A program made the position numbers and the translations under genes. From Entrophospora sp. SA101 (taxonomy: Eukaryota; Glomeromycota; Glomeromycetes; Entrophosporales; Entrophosporaceae): a stretch of DNA of 64,000 bases. The notes under the pieces were generated by a model. The model saw only the letters and a list, made by a program, of their open reading frames with translations. It searched no databases and was not told the origin of the DNA. The stretch's first letter is position 1, and every line of letters starts with the position of its first letter. Below are positions 9,243 through 19,121 of the stretch, in pieces. The DNA is taken from contig CAUDNR010004511.1 in NCBI GenBank assembly GCA_958430865.1, positions 36,169 through 100,168 on the forward strand. Direction: 5' to 3'.

Positions 9243-10169
9243 TTAAACGATATCGAATAAGTCCTGAGTATTTTGTGAGATAGAATTAGGAGGTGGTTCT
9301 AATTCATCAGGTGAGAGTTTACTATACCCGTATCGTATATCTTCTCCATTCTCGTAAAAAGGTCCTTCATTCGTTTGGTATGGTGGTAATTTTGGGGCGT
9401 GTACACTATTGAATGATCCAACTAGATGATAATGGATATTTTTTTTATTACTTGCTTTAAGTTTTATTCCATAAGTTGTTGAAAGTGCTGAATTTAATAA
9501 ACCAAGTTTTGCCTTATCAGATTTTAAACCAGACTTTTTAGCGCGCCAGGATGAATCTGTATTATCAAAAACTCGAGCCATTTTTGGTACTAAATTTTGG
9601 AGGTATTGTATCGATTCTGATGAGTTTAAGCATGCTCTAACCTCATCTACTTTGTAATTATTTCTATCATCAATATCTTTAACTGGTGTACAAGTCTTTA
9701 GTAATTCCAGACAAATTCGATGTTTTTCAGCTTGGGTAACGGTTATGAGTCTATCATTCCTATAATCTTCACGGACAATAGCCTCAACTGCTGTCCCATT
9801 ATCAGTACCTGCATCTCGTAGTTTCCGGAGATTTCTAAACCATTTCATTTCATCGTATCTACCATAATCTGCGATAAATTCCTCTGTTAAAGATTCAGAT
9901 GGTAATCCGTAACATTCTGCTATATGGAACCGCTTTAAAGCTCGCATCTCTTCTAAAGTTTTTTTTGGTTTATTTTCTAGAACCTCGGCTGTTTCGTGAT
10001 TAATAATATTAGCATTTGCAATTTCTTTTTCTTCCTTCGCCTTACAAACTATAGAATGTACATCCACTTTATTTTTTAATGAATTTAGTTTTTCTTCTAC
10101 ATCTTTAGGTAATGGTACTGAGTCTAGTATATCGATCAACATTCCTGCCTTTCGGAGGAAATCAACCAT
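9243..10169 (-). CDS. C-terminal ORF of the OBP-like helicase, in frame after TGA
   Basis: 308 residues from ATG 10169, ending TAA. It is in the same frame as the helicase ORF to its right, separated only by TGA 10196-10194 and eight sense codons, so it is probably the helicase C terminus. It has a central module (RALKRFHIAECYGLPSESLT, then EKHRICLELLKTC) that resembles in layout the ECA...TEkdR module of the ORFs at 5457 and 19455. The tail contains KKNIHYHLVGSFNS. No enzymatic domain recognised. Identical in the second cassette. Confidence 0.65.
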   Translation of the reverse strand: MVDFLRKAGMLIDILDSVPLPKDVEEKLNSLKNKVDVHSIVCKAKEEKEIANANIINHETAEVLENKPKKTLEEMRALKRFHIAECYGLPSESLTEEFIADYGRYDEMKWFRNLRKLRDAGTDNGTAVEAIVREDYRNDRLITVTQAEKHRICLELLKTCTPVKDIDDRNNYKVDEVRACLNSSESIQYLQNLVPKMARVFDNTDSSWRAKKSGLKSDKAKLGLLNSALSTTYGIKLKASNKKNIHYHLVGSFNSVHAPKLPPYQTNEGPFYENGEDIRYGYSKLSPDELEPPPNSISQNTQDLFDIV

Positions 10170-10193
10170 TCTCCATCCAAACAGATGGCGGGA

Positions 10194-11741
10194 TCAGAAT
10201 TTTTCCAACATATAGGCAACCCATAATCGGACTGTTGGAATATCTTTATTTCGAATAATTGATTCTACATCCGGAAATATACCCCTATTCTGTAGTTCTT
10301 GGGGGAGACATTCGCGCTTAGCTTTTAATAACCAGTGGAATAACCCTTGTTCTGTAATTGGGAGATTCGATGATCTTTGTTCAATGTGACATGTATATTC
10401 TTTAATACACCTCATGCGAAATAGCATCTGATTCGTCCCAGCATTTGTTTCTATATTACTTTTGAAAAGACAAAATGCTCGCTCAAATTTGGTATTAGTA
10501 CATGAGACTCCTATTTTTAACGTACTGGTGTATGCTACTATATCGACATCTTTCCACGCTTCTTCAACATCGCTAAAATCCTGTGCTTTCTCAACGGGAT
10601 CAGATTCGCCATGATATTCCTTAATACGCAATTCTGGGAAATCATCTCTAAGGGCACTAACGATTCCTTTTAAATCGTATCTAAGATGACATATAACTGA
10701 TGCACTCTTTCGCTCTTCAGGTTTCAATGCAGACATTTTTCTAGCCCAATTCCAAAGTTCGGATAATAAAGTCTCTTTGTTAGGTGACAGGTGAAACAAT
10801 TTACCTTTTTGGGGTTGATAGGTATTATGGATAACTGAAAATTGCTTACCTTTTCGAAGTGATTTAATCCAGTCTATATTGAGATCTGTTAGATCATTAT
10901 CCATAACAATAATACGTCTTGCTTCTTGAATTAACTTATATAACTGCTCTCTCGATTGCCCTGCTAAGCGAGTGTGGGCTTGACTATTCACGGATACTAC
11001 CTCATCAAGCCATAAATCATATGGAATTGGAGGACACTTACATTTTTTCTCACATTTACATTTATTAATAATGCGGTGTAAACTTTCTATTTGACATACT
11101 ACTCTTTGATGATCTGGAAGATTTATATCTTTAGTATCGATATCACAGTATGATTTGAGATTTAACCTTGTAGTGACGGCACTAGAATAAGTATGTCGTG
11201 TAGATAAAGCAAGTAGATTTACACCATCAGGGATAGTAAGATGTTCTAAAGTATAAGTCTTTCCCGTTTCCCAAGGTGATCCTACATATACATCGCCTTC
11301 TTTAGGTAAAGGTTCTACATATTGCTTTTCATACACTTCTCTTGCGGTAAGGGGGGAATCACAATTAACCCAAGCTGGCATTTCTAAGAAAGGCCATGGA
11401 AACTTTGGACCCTTCACCTTACGTATAACGGGTGGTGGAATATTATTTTTATTTTTTCGCTGGATTTTTTCTGCAATAGATGGATCATTGAAAATTTCCC
11501 CTGATTCGTCACGATTTTGCTGGAAGCATTTCACAATAAATGAGCCATTACCATATGCATGACCATACCACCTCTGATCTTTTTCGTGTAGGCGTTTACA
11601 TTGTGGACATTCTAGATATGCTTTCCAGTTAAAATATACATACCATTGAGAATTTTTTTCTTCGATATCCCAACTCCCAAGATATTCAGAATACTTCTGC
11701 AAAACTAGATTTGCATATTTTTTTAACTCATCATGATCCAC
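10194..11741 (-). CDS. Origin-binding-protein-like SF2 helicase
   Basis: 515 residues. N-terminal zinc module CPQCKRLH (C45, C48, H52) with C72 after an aromatic-glycine stretch; then SF2 helicase motifs: Walker A GSPWETGKT (154-162), motif Ia/Ib with CQIESLHR (216-223), DE box LWLDEVVSV (D246, E247), then TSTLKIGVS and a terminal NQMLFRMRC motif VI. CQxESLhR and the RMR motif are typical of the herpes/asfar-type origin-binding family. The frame has GTG, not ATG, at its start (11741) and the first Met is near residue 121, after the zinc module. It lies in the -1 frame of the primase ORF, whose stop overlaps its start, which fits a primase-helicase fusion. Role: origin melting or fork unwinding of the element. 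Confidence 0.8.
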   Translation of the reverse strand: MDHDELKKYANLVLQKYSEYLGSWDIEEKNSQWYVYFNWKAYLECPQCKRLHEKDQRWYGHAYGNGSFIVKCFQQNRDESGEIFNDPSIAEKIQRKNKNNIPPPVIRKVKGPKFPWPFLEMPAWVNCDSPLTAREVYEKQYVEPLPKEGDVYVGSPWETGKTYTLEHLTIPDGVNLLALSTRHTYSSAVTTRLNLKSYCDIDTKDINLPDHQRVVCQIESLHRIINKCKCEKKCKCPPIPYDLWLDEVVSVNSQAHTRLAGQSREQLYKLIQEARRIIVMDNDLTDLNIDWIKSLRKGKQFSVIHNTYQPQKGKLFHLSPNKETLLSELWNWARKMSALKPEERKSASVICHLRYDLKGIVSALRDDFPELRIKEYHGESDPVEKAQDFSDVEEAWKDVDIVAYTSTLKIGVSCTNTKFERAFCLFKSNIETNAGTNQMLFRMRCIKEYTCHIEQRSSNLPITEQGLFHWLLKAKRECLPQELQNRGIFPDVESIIRNKDIPTVRLWVAYMLEKF

Positions 11742-11743
11742 AA

Positions 11744-12835
11744 TTATTTTTTCTGATTATTTATTTTTTCTATGCTAAGTATACGAGGCCTTACTTCATA
11801 TTTCAAACTAGTAGGTGGTTGTACTCTTGCATGATCGAGCTCATCCCATCCATTATCTAGTGAGAATTGGAGTATACGCTTTACACGATCTTTTTTTGCT
11901 GATCCAATAAGACGGAGATTAAAGTTTCGACCAGGCACCCCCCTATCAATAAACTTACCATATTTTTCTCCCGTCAATTTGTATACTAGCTCTGTAAATT
12001 CTTTAAGTTCCAAATAATCAGTAAGAAGAGCTGGAGCATATAAAATATGGTAACTGCATTTATTAGAATTAGAAGATGTTGCAATTACTAATCCTTTGAG
12101 AATTTCCTCCCAACTGCAGTCAAGGATTTTATACAATACTCTTACGAAAGAAAAACAGATACGAATAAATACCCCTCTCGCATTGACTTTATCAACCTCC
12201 ATATTTTCTCGTGATGCATCGATGTCGATTACTGGTCTTAGAGGCCTTTGCCCATTAATGGATTCATGCACTCCAGGTATTCCATATACTTCAGAGATAT
12301 TATCTATAACTGAGAACTTTTTATACTCACCTTGTTCTACCTGTATAACTAATTTATCTACCAACTCCTCTCGTGTATACGCATCGAGTAAACTGATTCC
12401 TTCTTTTGCCCCATCATTAGGTAAGAGATAATCCCATAAATATACATCTTCCAGTGAACCTTTTTTATCTAACAAATCTCTGGCAGGTGGGGAAGCAATT
12501 TCACGAATTTTATTTAGCAAACCCTTTGAGGTAAATTTATCATCGAATTTTTCTTGTCTCTTAGTGAAAGCAGTCTTGGTGAAACCAGGATATATGGAGC
12601 TCACTTGATCTGTAGAATTTGTCGAATTAGACATTTGATTTTCTATATTAGGGGGTTGGGATATTGGTGACTTAATAGTACTTGTTTCGGTATCTGATTC
12701 ATAGTCGGAACCATAGTCACTGCAATTCTCTGATCCACTTTCGGATATATTATCACTATAAACATCTGAGTCACTTGAATAGTCATCGGTTTCCCCACCC
12801 CCGTACCTGATCACTTGTGTGTTTTGTTTGCTCAT
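11744..12835 (-). CDS. Archaeo-eukaryotic-type primase (copy 1)
   Basis: 363 residues from ATG 12835 to TAA. Acidic, Ser-rich N terminus (1-80), then the primase core: motif I VIDIDAS (D204, D206, metal-binding), motif II NKCSYHIL (S261, H263) and motif III FIDRGVPGRNFNLRL (D297), followed by Arg-rich strands. These are the three signature motifs of the AEP superfamily, in the herpes-pox/PrimPol style. Expected to make primers for the element's own replication. The last codons (CAG AAA AAA TAA) hold an A6 run where a -1 slip would enter the helicase frame. The 40-bp motif is 44 bp upstream, and the hairpin repeat array beyond it. Confidence 0.8.
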   Translation of the reverse strand: MSKQNTQVIRYGGGETDDYSSDSDVYSDNISESGSENCSDYGSDYESDTETSTIKSPISQPPNIENQMSNSTNSTDQVSSIYPGFTKTAFTKRQEKFDDKFTSKGLLNKIREIASPPARDLLDKKGSLEDVYLWDYLLPNDGAKEGISLLDAYTREELVDKLVIQVEQGEYKKFSVIDNISEVYGIPGVHESINGQRPLRPVIDIDASRENMEVDKVNARGVFIRICFSFVRVLYKILDCSWEEILKGLVIATSSNSNKCSYHILYAPALLTDYLELKEFTELVYKLTGEKYGKFIDRGVPGRNFNLRLIGSAKKDRVKRILQFSLDNGWDELDHARVQPPTSLKYEVRPRILSIEKINNQKK

Positions 12836-12878
12836 TTTTGGTATTTGGTTTTTTTATTGGTATGTTTCAATCTTTGTT

Positions 12879-12918
12879 CGATTATTTTATTAGAATATAG
12901 TTTGGAAAAGTTTAAATT
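12879..12918 (-). promoter_or_regulatory. 40-bp shared upstream motif (copy 1b), primase promoter candidate
   Basis: Same 40-bp motif as at 8575-8614 with a few substitutions in the left half and an unchanged core (TAGTTTGGAAAAGTTTAAAT). It lies 44 bp 5' of the primase ATG. Confidence 0.6.
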
Positions 12919-13011
12919 ATTTTTTCGGTCGGTGATATCAAAAAATGCATCGTTTTTAGTCGAATGGACAACAAAAATCGTGAACTCGATAGATAAATAT
13001 TTTTGGGCCTA

Positions 13012-13463
13012 GGTGTAGTAACCTGCAGTAATATATTATGAGAATTATGGCAGATTACTACACTTTTTAATGTCATGTTTTCGGGTATGTATTCAGGGTG
13101 GGTAAGTGCGGTAGTATATTATAAGAAAAACGGCAGAAGCCTACCTGTTCAATGGTATGTTATGGGTATATACTCCGGGTATGCTTTCGGGGTAGGTAAG
13201 TGCGGTAATATATTATAAGAATTATGGCAGAAACCTACCCATTTCGATGGTATGTTTTAGGGTAGGTAACTTCGGTAATATATTATAATAAAAATAGAAG
13301 AAGCCTACCCGTTTCAATGGTATGTTTTTGGATATGTTTTCGGGTATATATTTGATGACATGCTTTTGGGGTAGGTAAGTGCGGTAATATATTATAAGAA
13401 TTATGGCAGAAACCTACCCATTTAATGATATGTTTTCGGGTATGCTTTTGGGGTAGGTAACTT
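13012..13463. repeat. Array of five hairpin repeats plus a partial sixth (copy 1)
   Basis: Units at 13012-13063, 13096-13146, 13189-13240, 13260-13310 and 13368-13419, partial at 13450. Typical unit: GGGGTAGGTAAGTGCGGTAA, then TATTATAAGAATTATGGCAG, then AAACCTACCC, so the ends GGGTAGGT and ACCTACCC can pair. Spacers contain GGTATGTTTTCGGG-type runs. Located 177 bp upstream of the primase. Candidate origin or helicase-binding iterons; inference from position. Confidence 0.65.
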
Positions 13464-13956
13464 CAGATTTATTTATAGTTATATATCCACCTTCTTACAT
13501 ATATCACGAATGAAATCGAGTTAGATAACATGTTTTTAACATAGGCGAAATTGGAACATATTTCTAATGTTAACTAATGTCAAAAATTCTGGCAATCGAA
13601 ATTGGTATACATATTTGGTTGCATTAATCGATAGCATAACCAGATAGTGTGTATATAGTATATGCAATAGCAATTAGATAGCGTTAATTGATAGCAAATA
13701 CGCCACCTTGGTGCGTGTCATAAAAAGCAAAATGCACGTCACTCGAGCCGTGACCTAAAATGCAAAACGCACGTTATACCGACGCATGACTCAGCGGTTC
13801 TCAATCGGCAATATTAAATTTAGGATTCTAAAGGAAATAGAACTCAATATACAGTGCGGATCATCTATACTCAAAAGTCAAAATTTTTGAAATATTATGT
13901 GATCCACACATTAGATTTTAAAAAACTTACCACCATTCAATTCAGCTTTAAAAGGG
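13464..13956. other. Noncoding end of cassette copy 1
   Basis: No ORF. Contains short repeated words (GATAGC, ATTGATAGC), a small hairpin GTCAC/GTGAC near 13736, and CACGT/GCACG words. It is repeated at 29829-30321. Confidence 0.5.
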
Positions 13957-13966
13957 NNNNNNNNNN
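13957..13966. other. Assembly gap (10 N)
   Basis: Ten Ns directly after the sequence CTTTAAAAGGG; the second cassette ends with the same bases before its own 10-N gap. Confidence 0.99.
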
Positions 13967-15345
13967 GAAAAGACCACCTTTCACATGGAAAAAATTCGAA
14001 ATATTTGATATATGGGATATTTTCAGTGTTTTCTCGAACGAGGCAGATAGAAGTATTAGACATATTTTGTGTTAGCAATTATTTGCAAGGAAAATATGGT
14101 TGAAAATCACTTACAGTCTATAAAAATCAAGAGACGCGTTAAATCCACTAAAAACGCGTCTTAACAATCAGATGGTCGTACAGTTATGCATACAGAATAC
14201 CTATTCCAGTTGATGAAGATGATGTAGACATGTTTAGTGATTGATTTGTTAGTAAATGTAAGAGTATATAAAAATATGAATAAAAAATTGTACACAGTGA
14301 GTCTTGGTACTGGATATTGTGAAAATAGGGAAAGGAAATGTTAGCGGATCTCTAATAAAAGTCTCGGTTTAACGGATAAATACTCAGAACCGCCTATAAG
14401 TAAATCGTCTCGGTTTAACAGATTTACTAATTAAATCTTGAATTAATCTCGGTATAACGGATTTTTGAAATTTTTGTTATAATTGCCCAAATTGTCCGTT
14501 AAACCGAGATTCACTGTGTAGCAAACAAAGAATATTTCGTAAAGTTTTCATGAAATCGATATACTGTCCTTTTTAAACCGTTTTCGTTCATCTCTTTCTT
14601 TTGGATCTATAGAATGAGTAATGTAGAGGAATAAAAAATGTAAATGCATTTACACCAAGAATCATCTAATAGTGTGACTTTGTGTGACACCCTTATGATA
14701 TTCATGAATACAAACCCTAATGCACGAGGTAACGCAAACAGGTTGTGCATAATTTATATAGTCGCACTACATATTTCGGAATCAGATTTCCTCATTACAC
14801 TATAATAAGATTTTTTTTAAGATAAAAAAATTTTGGTCCCTACATAGTATGTGGTAATCAAGATCGTAATGCACAATACAGAAGATTACCACACAAACAA
14901 TTCTAAAGATTAATAAAAGTCCTAATATTGAAAATTTAAATATAAAACCCAAGGATGATTTATTAGGAGAAGAAGAATCAAATATATAATTAGATTTTAG
15001 CAGAAATGTGCCATTATTGTTTTAAACACAATCAATAAAATACTTTATGGTGAATTTTAAATTATAAAATTGTGTTGTGATTTTTCATTGGTTGATCTTA
15101 CTTGATTTTCTGTGCTACGATAATAACCAATGATAGGATTTTTATCTATGCTGAAATACCCTTAATCGAAAATGTGAAGAGTTTAAGGGATACAAAATTT
15201 TTAAAAGAATTCGTTGATAATAAAAAGATACAAGAATAATTAATATTTTTTTTTACGAAAACTGGCAGAGTTGCAAGGGAGAGAACGTACGGCCCCTAGA
15301 CCATTTAATGTACGTCCCTATACTTTGGCTCTACCAGATAAAAAA
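13967..15345. other. Intergenic, no gene seen; MITE and hairpins
   Basis: No supported ORF. Holds a 9-bp-stem hairpin (AGACGCGTT 14132-14140 with AACGCGTCT 14153-14161), a TA-flanked MITE (separate entry) and A/T-rich DNA. Confidence 0.6.
14293..14518. mobile_element. Tc1/mariner-type MITE, 226 bp
   Basis: Flanked by TA on both sides (14291-14292 and 14519-14520). Imperfect inverted ends: CACAGTGAGTCTTGG on the left and CCGAGATTCACTGTG on the right. Inside, TCTCGGTTTAACGGA-like words recur three times in direct and once in inverted orientation near the right end. No coding capacity; depends on a transposase in trans. Confidence 0.75.
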
Positions 15346-16220
15346 CTATTTATTATTACTATTATTATAATCTATTTCTTCCTCATCACTAACTTCATCA
15401 ATATTATTATTATTATTATTATTATTATTGCTAGATGCTGATTTATTTTTTCCTTTAGTCTTGAGCTCGATCCAAGCTTTGATTGCTCCTATAATCCTGG
15501 TGTCGGGTTTCGTTGTTTGATTATAATAATTTTCTACCGCTTTGTTCGATATAACCTTTATTTTCTTCTCCTTTTTAAGATCACTTACAACTTCGGCAAT
15601 CATATCGGCTTTAGAATAATCCTTCTCTCGCATGGTCTCGTCGAAAAGGGTTTTAAATTCCTGGAAGAGTGGATCTGAAAACGAAGTACGTCTTGAACCT
15701 AATACGATACAAAAATATTAATTCACTATAAGTCTCTCAAAGTGATAGATATTTATTTATACATTGAAATAGCGGAGCTAGCACGGCTAATCTTACCTCG
15801 AGAACTGCTTGAACTATTATTACTTGAAAGATTTCTTGAATAATTAGTTAGGGTATCTTCTTCCTGGAATCTTTGTTGGATCTCTTCACTGAGCGAAGAA
15901 ATTTTTTCGGAAAGTTCGTCTATTTTATTATTAAATTCTTCAATTTTATTATAAAGCTCATCAATTTTGTTATCAATTTCTTCAAATTTATTATCAATTT
16001 TTTTAGATTCGTTTTTTTGTTTCTCCTTCAATAAATCAAGATCCATATCGATCCGTTGTTTAAATATATAGAGAATGAAGCATATAACAGTAATGAATAG
16101 GTACACGAAAAACCTTTCCCCAATGAAAAAAATTACGATAAGTATCAGGACAGGGATGATGAGAAAATAACTCTCTAATGGCATTTCTGCTAGAGCTTTG
16201 AAAAATTCAATTGGTGTCAT
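15346..16220 (-). CDS. Membrane-anchored coiled-coil protein, two exons
   Basis: Exon 1 16220-15797, intron 15796-15699 (GTAAGATT...ATTAG), exon 2 15698-15346; 258 residues in frame. Two adjacent hydrophobic segments (about 18-34 and 37-48, SYFLIIPVLILIVIFFIG then FFVYLFITVICFILYIF) are followed by a heptad-rich coiled coil (about 55-115, repeated KIDELYNKIEEFNNKIDEL) and a Ser-rich stretch; exon 2 adds a helical domain and an Asn/acidic tail. Looks like a protein with a short membrane hairpin and cytosolic coiled coil. Such designs occur in many fungal multigene families; no specific function claimed. The intron carries a short TAGC-GGA-GCTA hairpin (15770-15780). Confidence 0.7.
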
Positions 16221-16932
16221 CTATGGGTAAAAATCAGTTAGTCCAATTGCGCTACATCTATAATTTTATAGCAGATACAAGTGTATTAACATACCTTTGA
16301 TTTGACAAATGTAAGAACGATATTTAATATGATTTATATTTTATATGGTTTTGATTGATTTACGACGTTTTGTTAATTTGATGATGTTTTATTGATTTGG
16401 TTATTAACGTGGTTTTTAATTTATTTATTAACGTGGTTTGATTTAACAAATTTTTATTGTATTTATTCGAATGTTATAGTTATGAAGTAGAAAAATTATT
16501 GAGAAATTCGAACTGTTTTTATACGTATTTCAGAATCTCTCTGGTGTTGATTGTCGATCTGCTACGGACACACGCTATTAAAGTTATCAACAATCATTGG
16601 TTTTTTTCGAATTACACGGCCGACTCATTGAAAATTTATCTACTATGGACGATCTATTACCTGCGCCGATCATAATTATTTGTAGATTTATTTTGATAGG
16701 TGAAATCGAAAACTTTGGCACATCTCATACGACGACGCACAGGCCCTAATTCGATGTCAAAAAATAAGCTTAATCGTTTTTATACAACAACAATAGATGT
16801 CTCTTATTTATTCGTAAAACAGAGAAGATCTAATGATCGCATAATAACACACGACATTAGATTAAAGACACTCTGTATTCTACGTAGTGTGAGTGGTTAA
16901 TATATATATATAGATTTTCAGTGAAACGTCGA
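16221..16932. other. Intergenic, no gene supported
   Basis: A/T-rich. A stretch at about 16750-16815 (GATGTCAAAAAATAAGCTTA, then ACAACAATAGATGTCTCTTA) resembles one at about 17715-17825 in front of the 17943 gene, suggesting a duplicated promoter-type segment. Short rightward ORFs here lack any recognisable feature. Confidence 0.5.
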
Positions 16933-17346
16933 TTACCCGCTTTGGAAAATTGGGATTGCAAAATTATCATGTATAGAAAGTTTGTTATTACACATATCAA
17001 TCGTTGCACCATTTTTTTGCAACCATGGCTTTCCTAACACTAAATCAGGTCCATGCCAATCTGGTCCAACAACCAAGAATTCAACGGGATCGGTACTTAA
17101 GTGCCTCCCATCAACATTAAAACTAGTTTGCAGTTCAACCTTTCCTAGTACGGAAAATGATCCACTAGGAGTTTGTAATTCGATGCCATTGCTTTCATTT
17201 ACATGATGTACTAAACCCAACTCGTTAATAAATGTTTGGGTAATTAAATCCGCGTTAGCGCCTGTATCAATTAATGATTCAATAGATTTTTCTATTGTGT
17301 AACAATGAGGCTCCGCCTCTTCGACTGCGCAATTTACAAACAACAT
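16933..17346 (-). CDS. Retropepsin-like aspartyl protease
   Basis: ATG 17346 (an upstream TTG-initiated extension is unlikely), 137 residues, TAA. Contains the catalytic-type SLIDTGANADLI (DTGA) near residue 37, and the C-terminal LVLGKPWLQKNGATID, matching the ILG-x-x-(W/F)-L flap-end strand of single-domain retropepsins. No reverse transcriptase or integrase lies next to it, so it is a stand-alone protease of the island rather than part of an intact retrotransposon. The paralogue at 21739-22512 shares the MFVNC start and the strand pattern. A double-hairpin element (17294-17319) lies inside the coding region where this protein has about eight more residues than its paralogue. Confidence 0.7.
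   Translation of the reverse strand: MLFVNCAVEEAEPHCYTIEKSIESLIDTGANADLITQTFINELGLVHHVNESNGIELQTPSGSFSVLGKVELQTSFNVDGRHLSTDPVEFLVVGPDWHGPDLVLGKPWLQKNGATIDMCNNKLSIHDNFAIPIFQSG
17294..17319. repeat. Double-hairpin element DHE-1, 26 bp
   Basis: Two adjacent perfect hairpins: stem ATTGT/ACAAT with loop gta (17294-17306), then stem GAGGC/GCCTC with loop tcc (17307-17319). It sits inside the retropepsin coding region. Confidence 0.8.
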
Positions 17347-17413
17347 TTTGATTATATTATTATACACTATATCTTTTACCGAGAAAAAAATCAAATCGGA
17401 ATTAATTACTTAT

Positions 17414-17439
17414 GAGTCACTGACTCTGGGCTCCGCCCA
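17414..17439. repeat. Double-hairpin element DHE-2, 26 bp
   Basis: Stem GAGTC/GACTC with loop act (17414-17426), then stem TGGGC/GCCCA with loop tcc (17427-17439). Intergenic. Confidence 0.8.
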
Positions 17440-17601
17440 TTCTCTACTACGAAGCACCATTATCTGTAACCCACGAATTGTGAAAATGAGGAAGAATAGG
17501 CGTACTGACCTGTCTAAGATAATTATTAAATTTTCAATTCTGGTTTTTCTTTACTGTGTATTAATAGCGGAGCTAATCGTATAACAACTTTTTGGTTATA
17601 T

Positions 17602-17627
17602 GGCACTATGTGCCTATGCTACGCATA
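17602..17627. repeat. Double-hairpin element DHE-3, 26 bp
   Basis: Stem GGCAC/GTGCC with loop tat (17602-17614), then stem TATGC/GCATA with loop tac (17615-17627). Intergenic. Confidence 0.8.
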
Positions 17628-17752
17628 TTCTATACTACAATATTTATTATAGCGGGAAGAATATGAAACACATTTAATACAACCGGAAATATCTTTACCA
17701 TCTCTCTTCCTGGATTGACGTCAAAAAAAAGCTTAATGCATGGAGTTCACTT

Positions 17753-17778
17753 GAGTCAGAGACTCGAAGCATTGCTTC
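17753..17778. repeat. Double-hairpin element DHE-4, 26 bp
   Basis: Stem GAGTC/GACTC with loop aga (17753-17765), then stem GAAGC/GCTTC with loop att (17766-17778). Intergenic, 165 bp before the 17943 gene. Confidence 0.8.
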
Positions 17779-17942
17779 TCCGAAAGGTCTTTTTTAACAA
17801 CAATACACCTCTTATTTCGGAAGAAATGGTATTCGTGAAGTCATGAATTTTTTTCTTTCTCCGTTCCAAATTGGAACGCACGTGATATTTTTTACGATAT
17901 TTTGAATATATCTATTTCTTATATAAAAAAATATTAGCGAAC

Positions 17943-19121
17943 ATGAAAGCCGAATTAGATTTGTTAAGACAAGAGAATGCCAGACTTATGGCTAGGATCA
18001 CAGAATTAGAACAAAGTCAGATGAGGGAAGCAAAACTTACCGCTAGAATTGCAGAATTAGAACATGCTATTGAGGAAATCAAAAAGCAAACCAATAATTG
18101 TGTAACTACTAGCATTATCCCTGAAACTATTCCTGTGGAACAAACTTCTGAGCAAATAGAAAATACATCTGATAACGCATCTAATTCTGATGTATGTCAG
18201 GAGTTGAAAATTCGATGCTCCACATCTCCTATCCCTACAGAAACTAAATCATCAGAAGATAAAGTGGTTGATGATTTTATGGATCGGAAAGAAAAAGAAA
18301 GAGTTAGTAATATAATAAGAAAGAGAAATAAGGGAAAGAAAATCCAAGATCAAAAATTAATACAAAAAACTATTCAATCGGAATGGGCAGAGCCTAAGGT
18401 TGGAGACTCATCTCAAACTTCTGCTGAATCGGAGCAAGTGTCCATTGATCAGAAAATTCCTTATAATCAGAAAGTAGAACAAGGCCTAATGCATGAGTTA
18501 TCTGTTTGTGCCGAAGACAATGATATCGAAAATAACGCAATACACGGACTTTCATCCGATAAACCATTTGATATTCAAATTCCTGAATTATCTTTAGAAG
18601 TAATTCTAACAGAATCTAGTAGAGTTACGGCACAAAATATAGCTGATTTATTTAATATAGCAATGAAGGTTAGACAAAAGGAGATTTTATACTGGTATTG
18701 TTATTATAAAACATATGAGGATAGAATCGGGAATATTAGGTCTATAGAAAAAATTGACGATAAATCTGCAAGGACATCGGTATATAATGAAATCAAATCA
18801 CTTCTACCTGACATTACTGATGTAAACTTGCGTAAAATAACTTTTAGAGCTAAAAAAATCTATATATTGTTTGAAGGAATTGGGATGGATAGAATCAGGC
18901 AAGTAACCTATAGTGCAAGTGCTATTTCAAGTCTAAAAGATATTCAAATTCAAAATATTATAAATCGTTTTCCAAAAAAGAATGCACACGTGATTGAACC
19001 ATCTATCTCAAATGATTCAGAAAAATTACCGGAAACTGAGGTAAGTGCATCGTCTAATCCAACTCGTGACCATGCTTATTTTCGTAATAAAACATTAAAA
19101 CAATATCCTAATTTATGTTGA
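17943..19121 (+). CDS. Coiled-coil protein, ends at in-frame TGA
   Basis: ATG 17943. Residues 1-50 are a repeated coiled coil (ARLMARITELEQ, ARIAELEHAIEEIKKQ), then a Ser/Thr/Glu-rich linker with a basic patch (RKRNKGKKIQDQK, about 121-135), then a helical region (about 215-330). The ORF stops at TGA 19119-19121, but the same frame stays open to a second TGA at 19314-19316 and encodes a CPLCKLDH zinc module (next entry). The protein was probably one piece. No family recognised; the zinc module links it to the proteins at 19455 and 10194. Confidence 0.6.
   Translation: MKAELDLLRQENARLMARITELEQSQMREAKLTARIAELEHAIEEIKKQTNNCVTTSIIPETIPVEQTSEQIENTSDNASNSDVCQELKIRCSTSPIPTETKSSEDKVVDDFMDRKEKERVSNIIRKRNKGKKIQDQKLIQKTIQSEWAEPKVGDSSQTSAESEQVSIDQKIPYNQKVEQGLMHELSVCAEDNDIENNAIHGLSSDKPFDIQIPELSLEVILTESSRVTAQNIADLFNIAMKVRQKEILYWYCYYKTYEDRIGNIRSIEKIDDKSARTSVYNEIKSLLPDITDVNLRKITFRAKKIYILFEGIGMDRIRQVTYSASAISSLKDIQIQNIINRFPKKNAHVIEPSISNDSEKLPETEVSASSNPTRDHAYFRNKTLKQYPNLC

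Larger units (their letters stand above)
8567..13956 (-). mobile_element. Primase-helicase cassette, copy 1
   Basis: About 5.39 kb, nearly identical to 24932-30321. Contents from its right: noncoding DNA, hairpin repeat array, 40-bp motif, leftward primase, OBP-like helicase and C-terminal ORF, then the convergent rightward zinc-protein gene and a second 40-bp motif. Visible differences between copies: a poly-T length change near 9170, several single-base changes, one G/C-run indel near 11940 and a cluster of substitutions at about 11765-11860. The right end coincides with a 10-N gap, so the true boundary is unknown. No terminal repeats or target duplication seen. Confidence 0.75.

Noticed and set aside
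12096..12431. 111-codon rightward ORF (and its copy at 28461)
   Set aside because: Antisense shadow of the primase.
17281..17840. Double hairpins as simple transcription terminators
   Set aside because: They lack a T-run, one is inside a coding region and four crowd within 500 bp; a mobile or structural element is a better reading.
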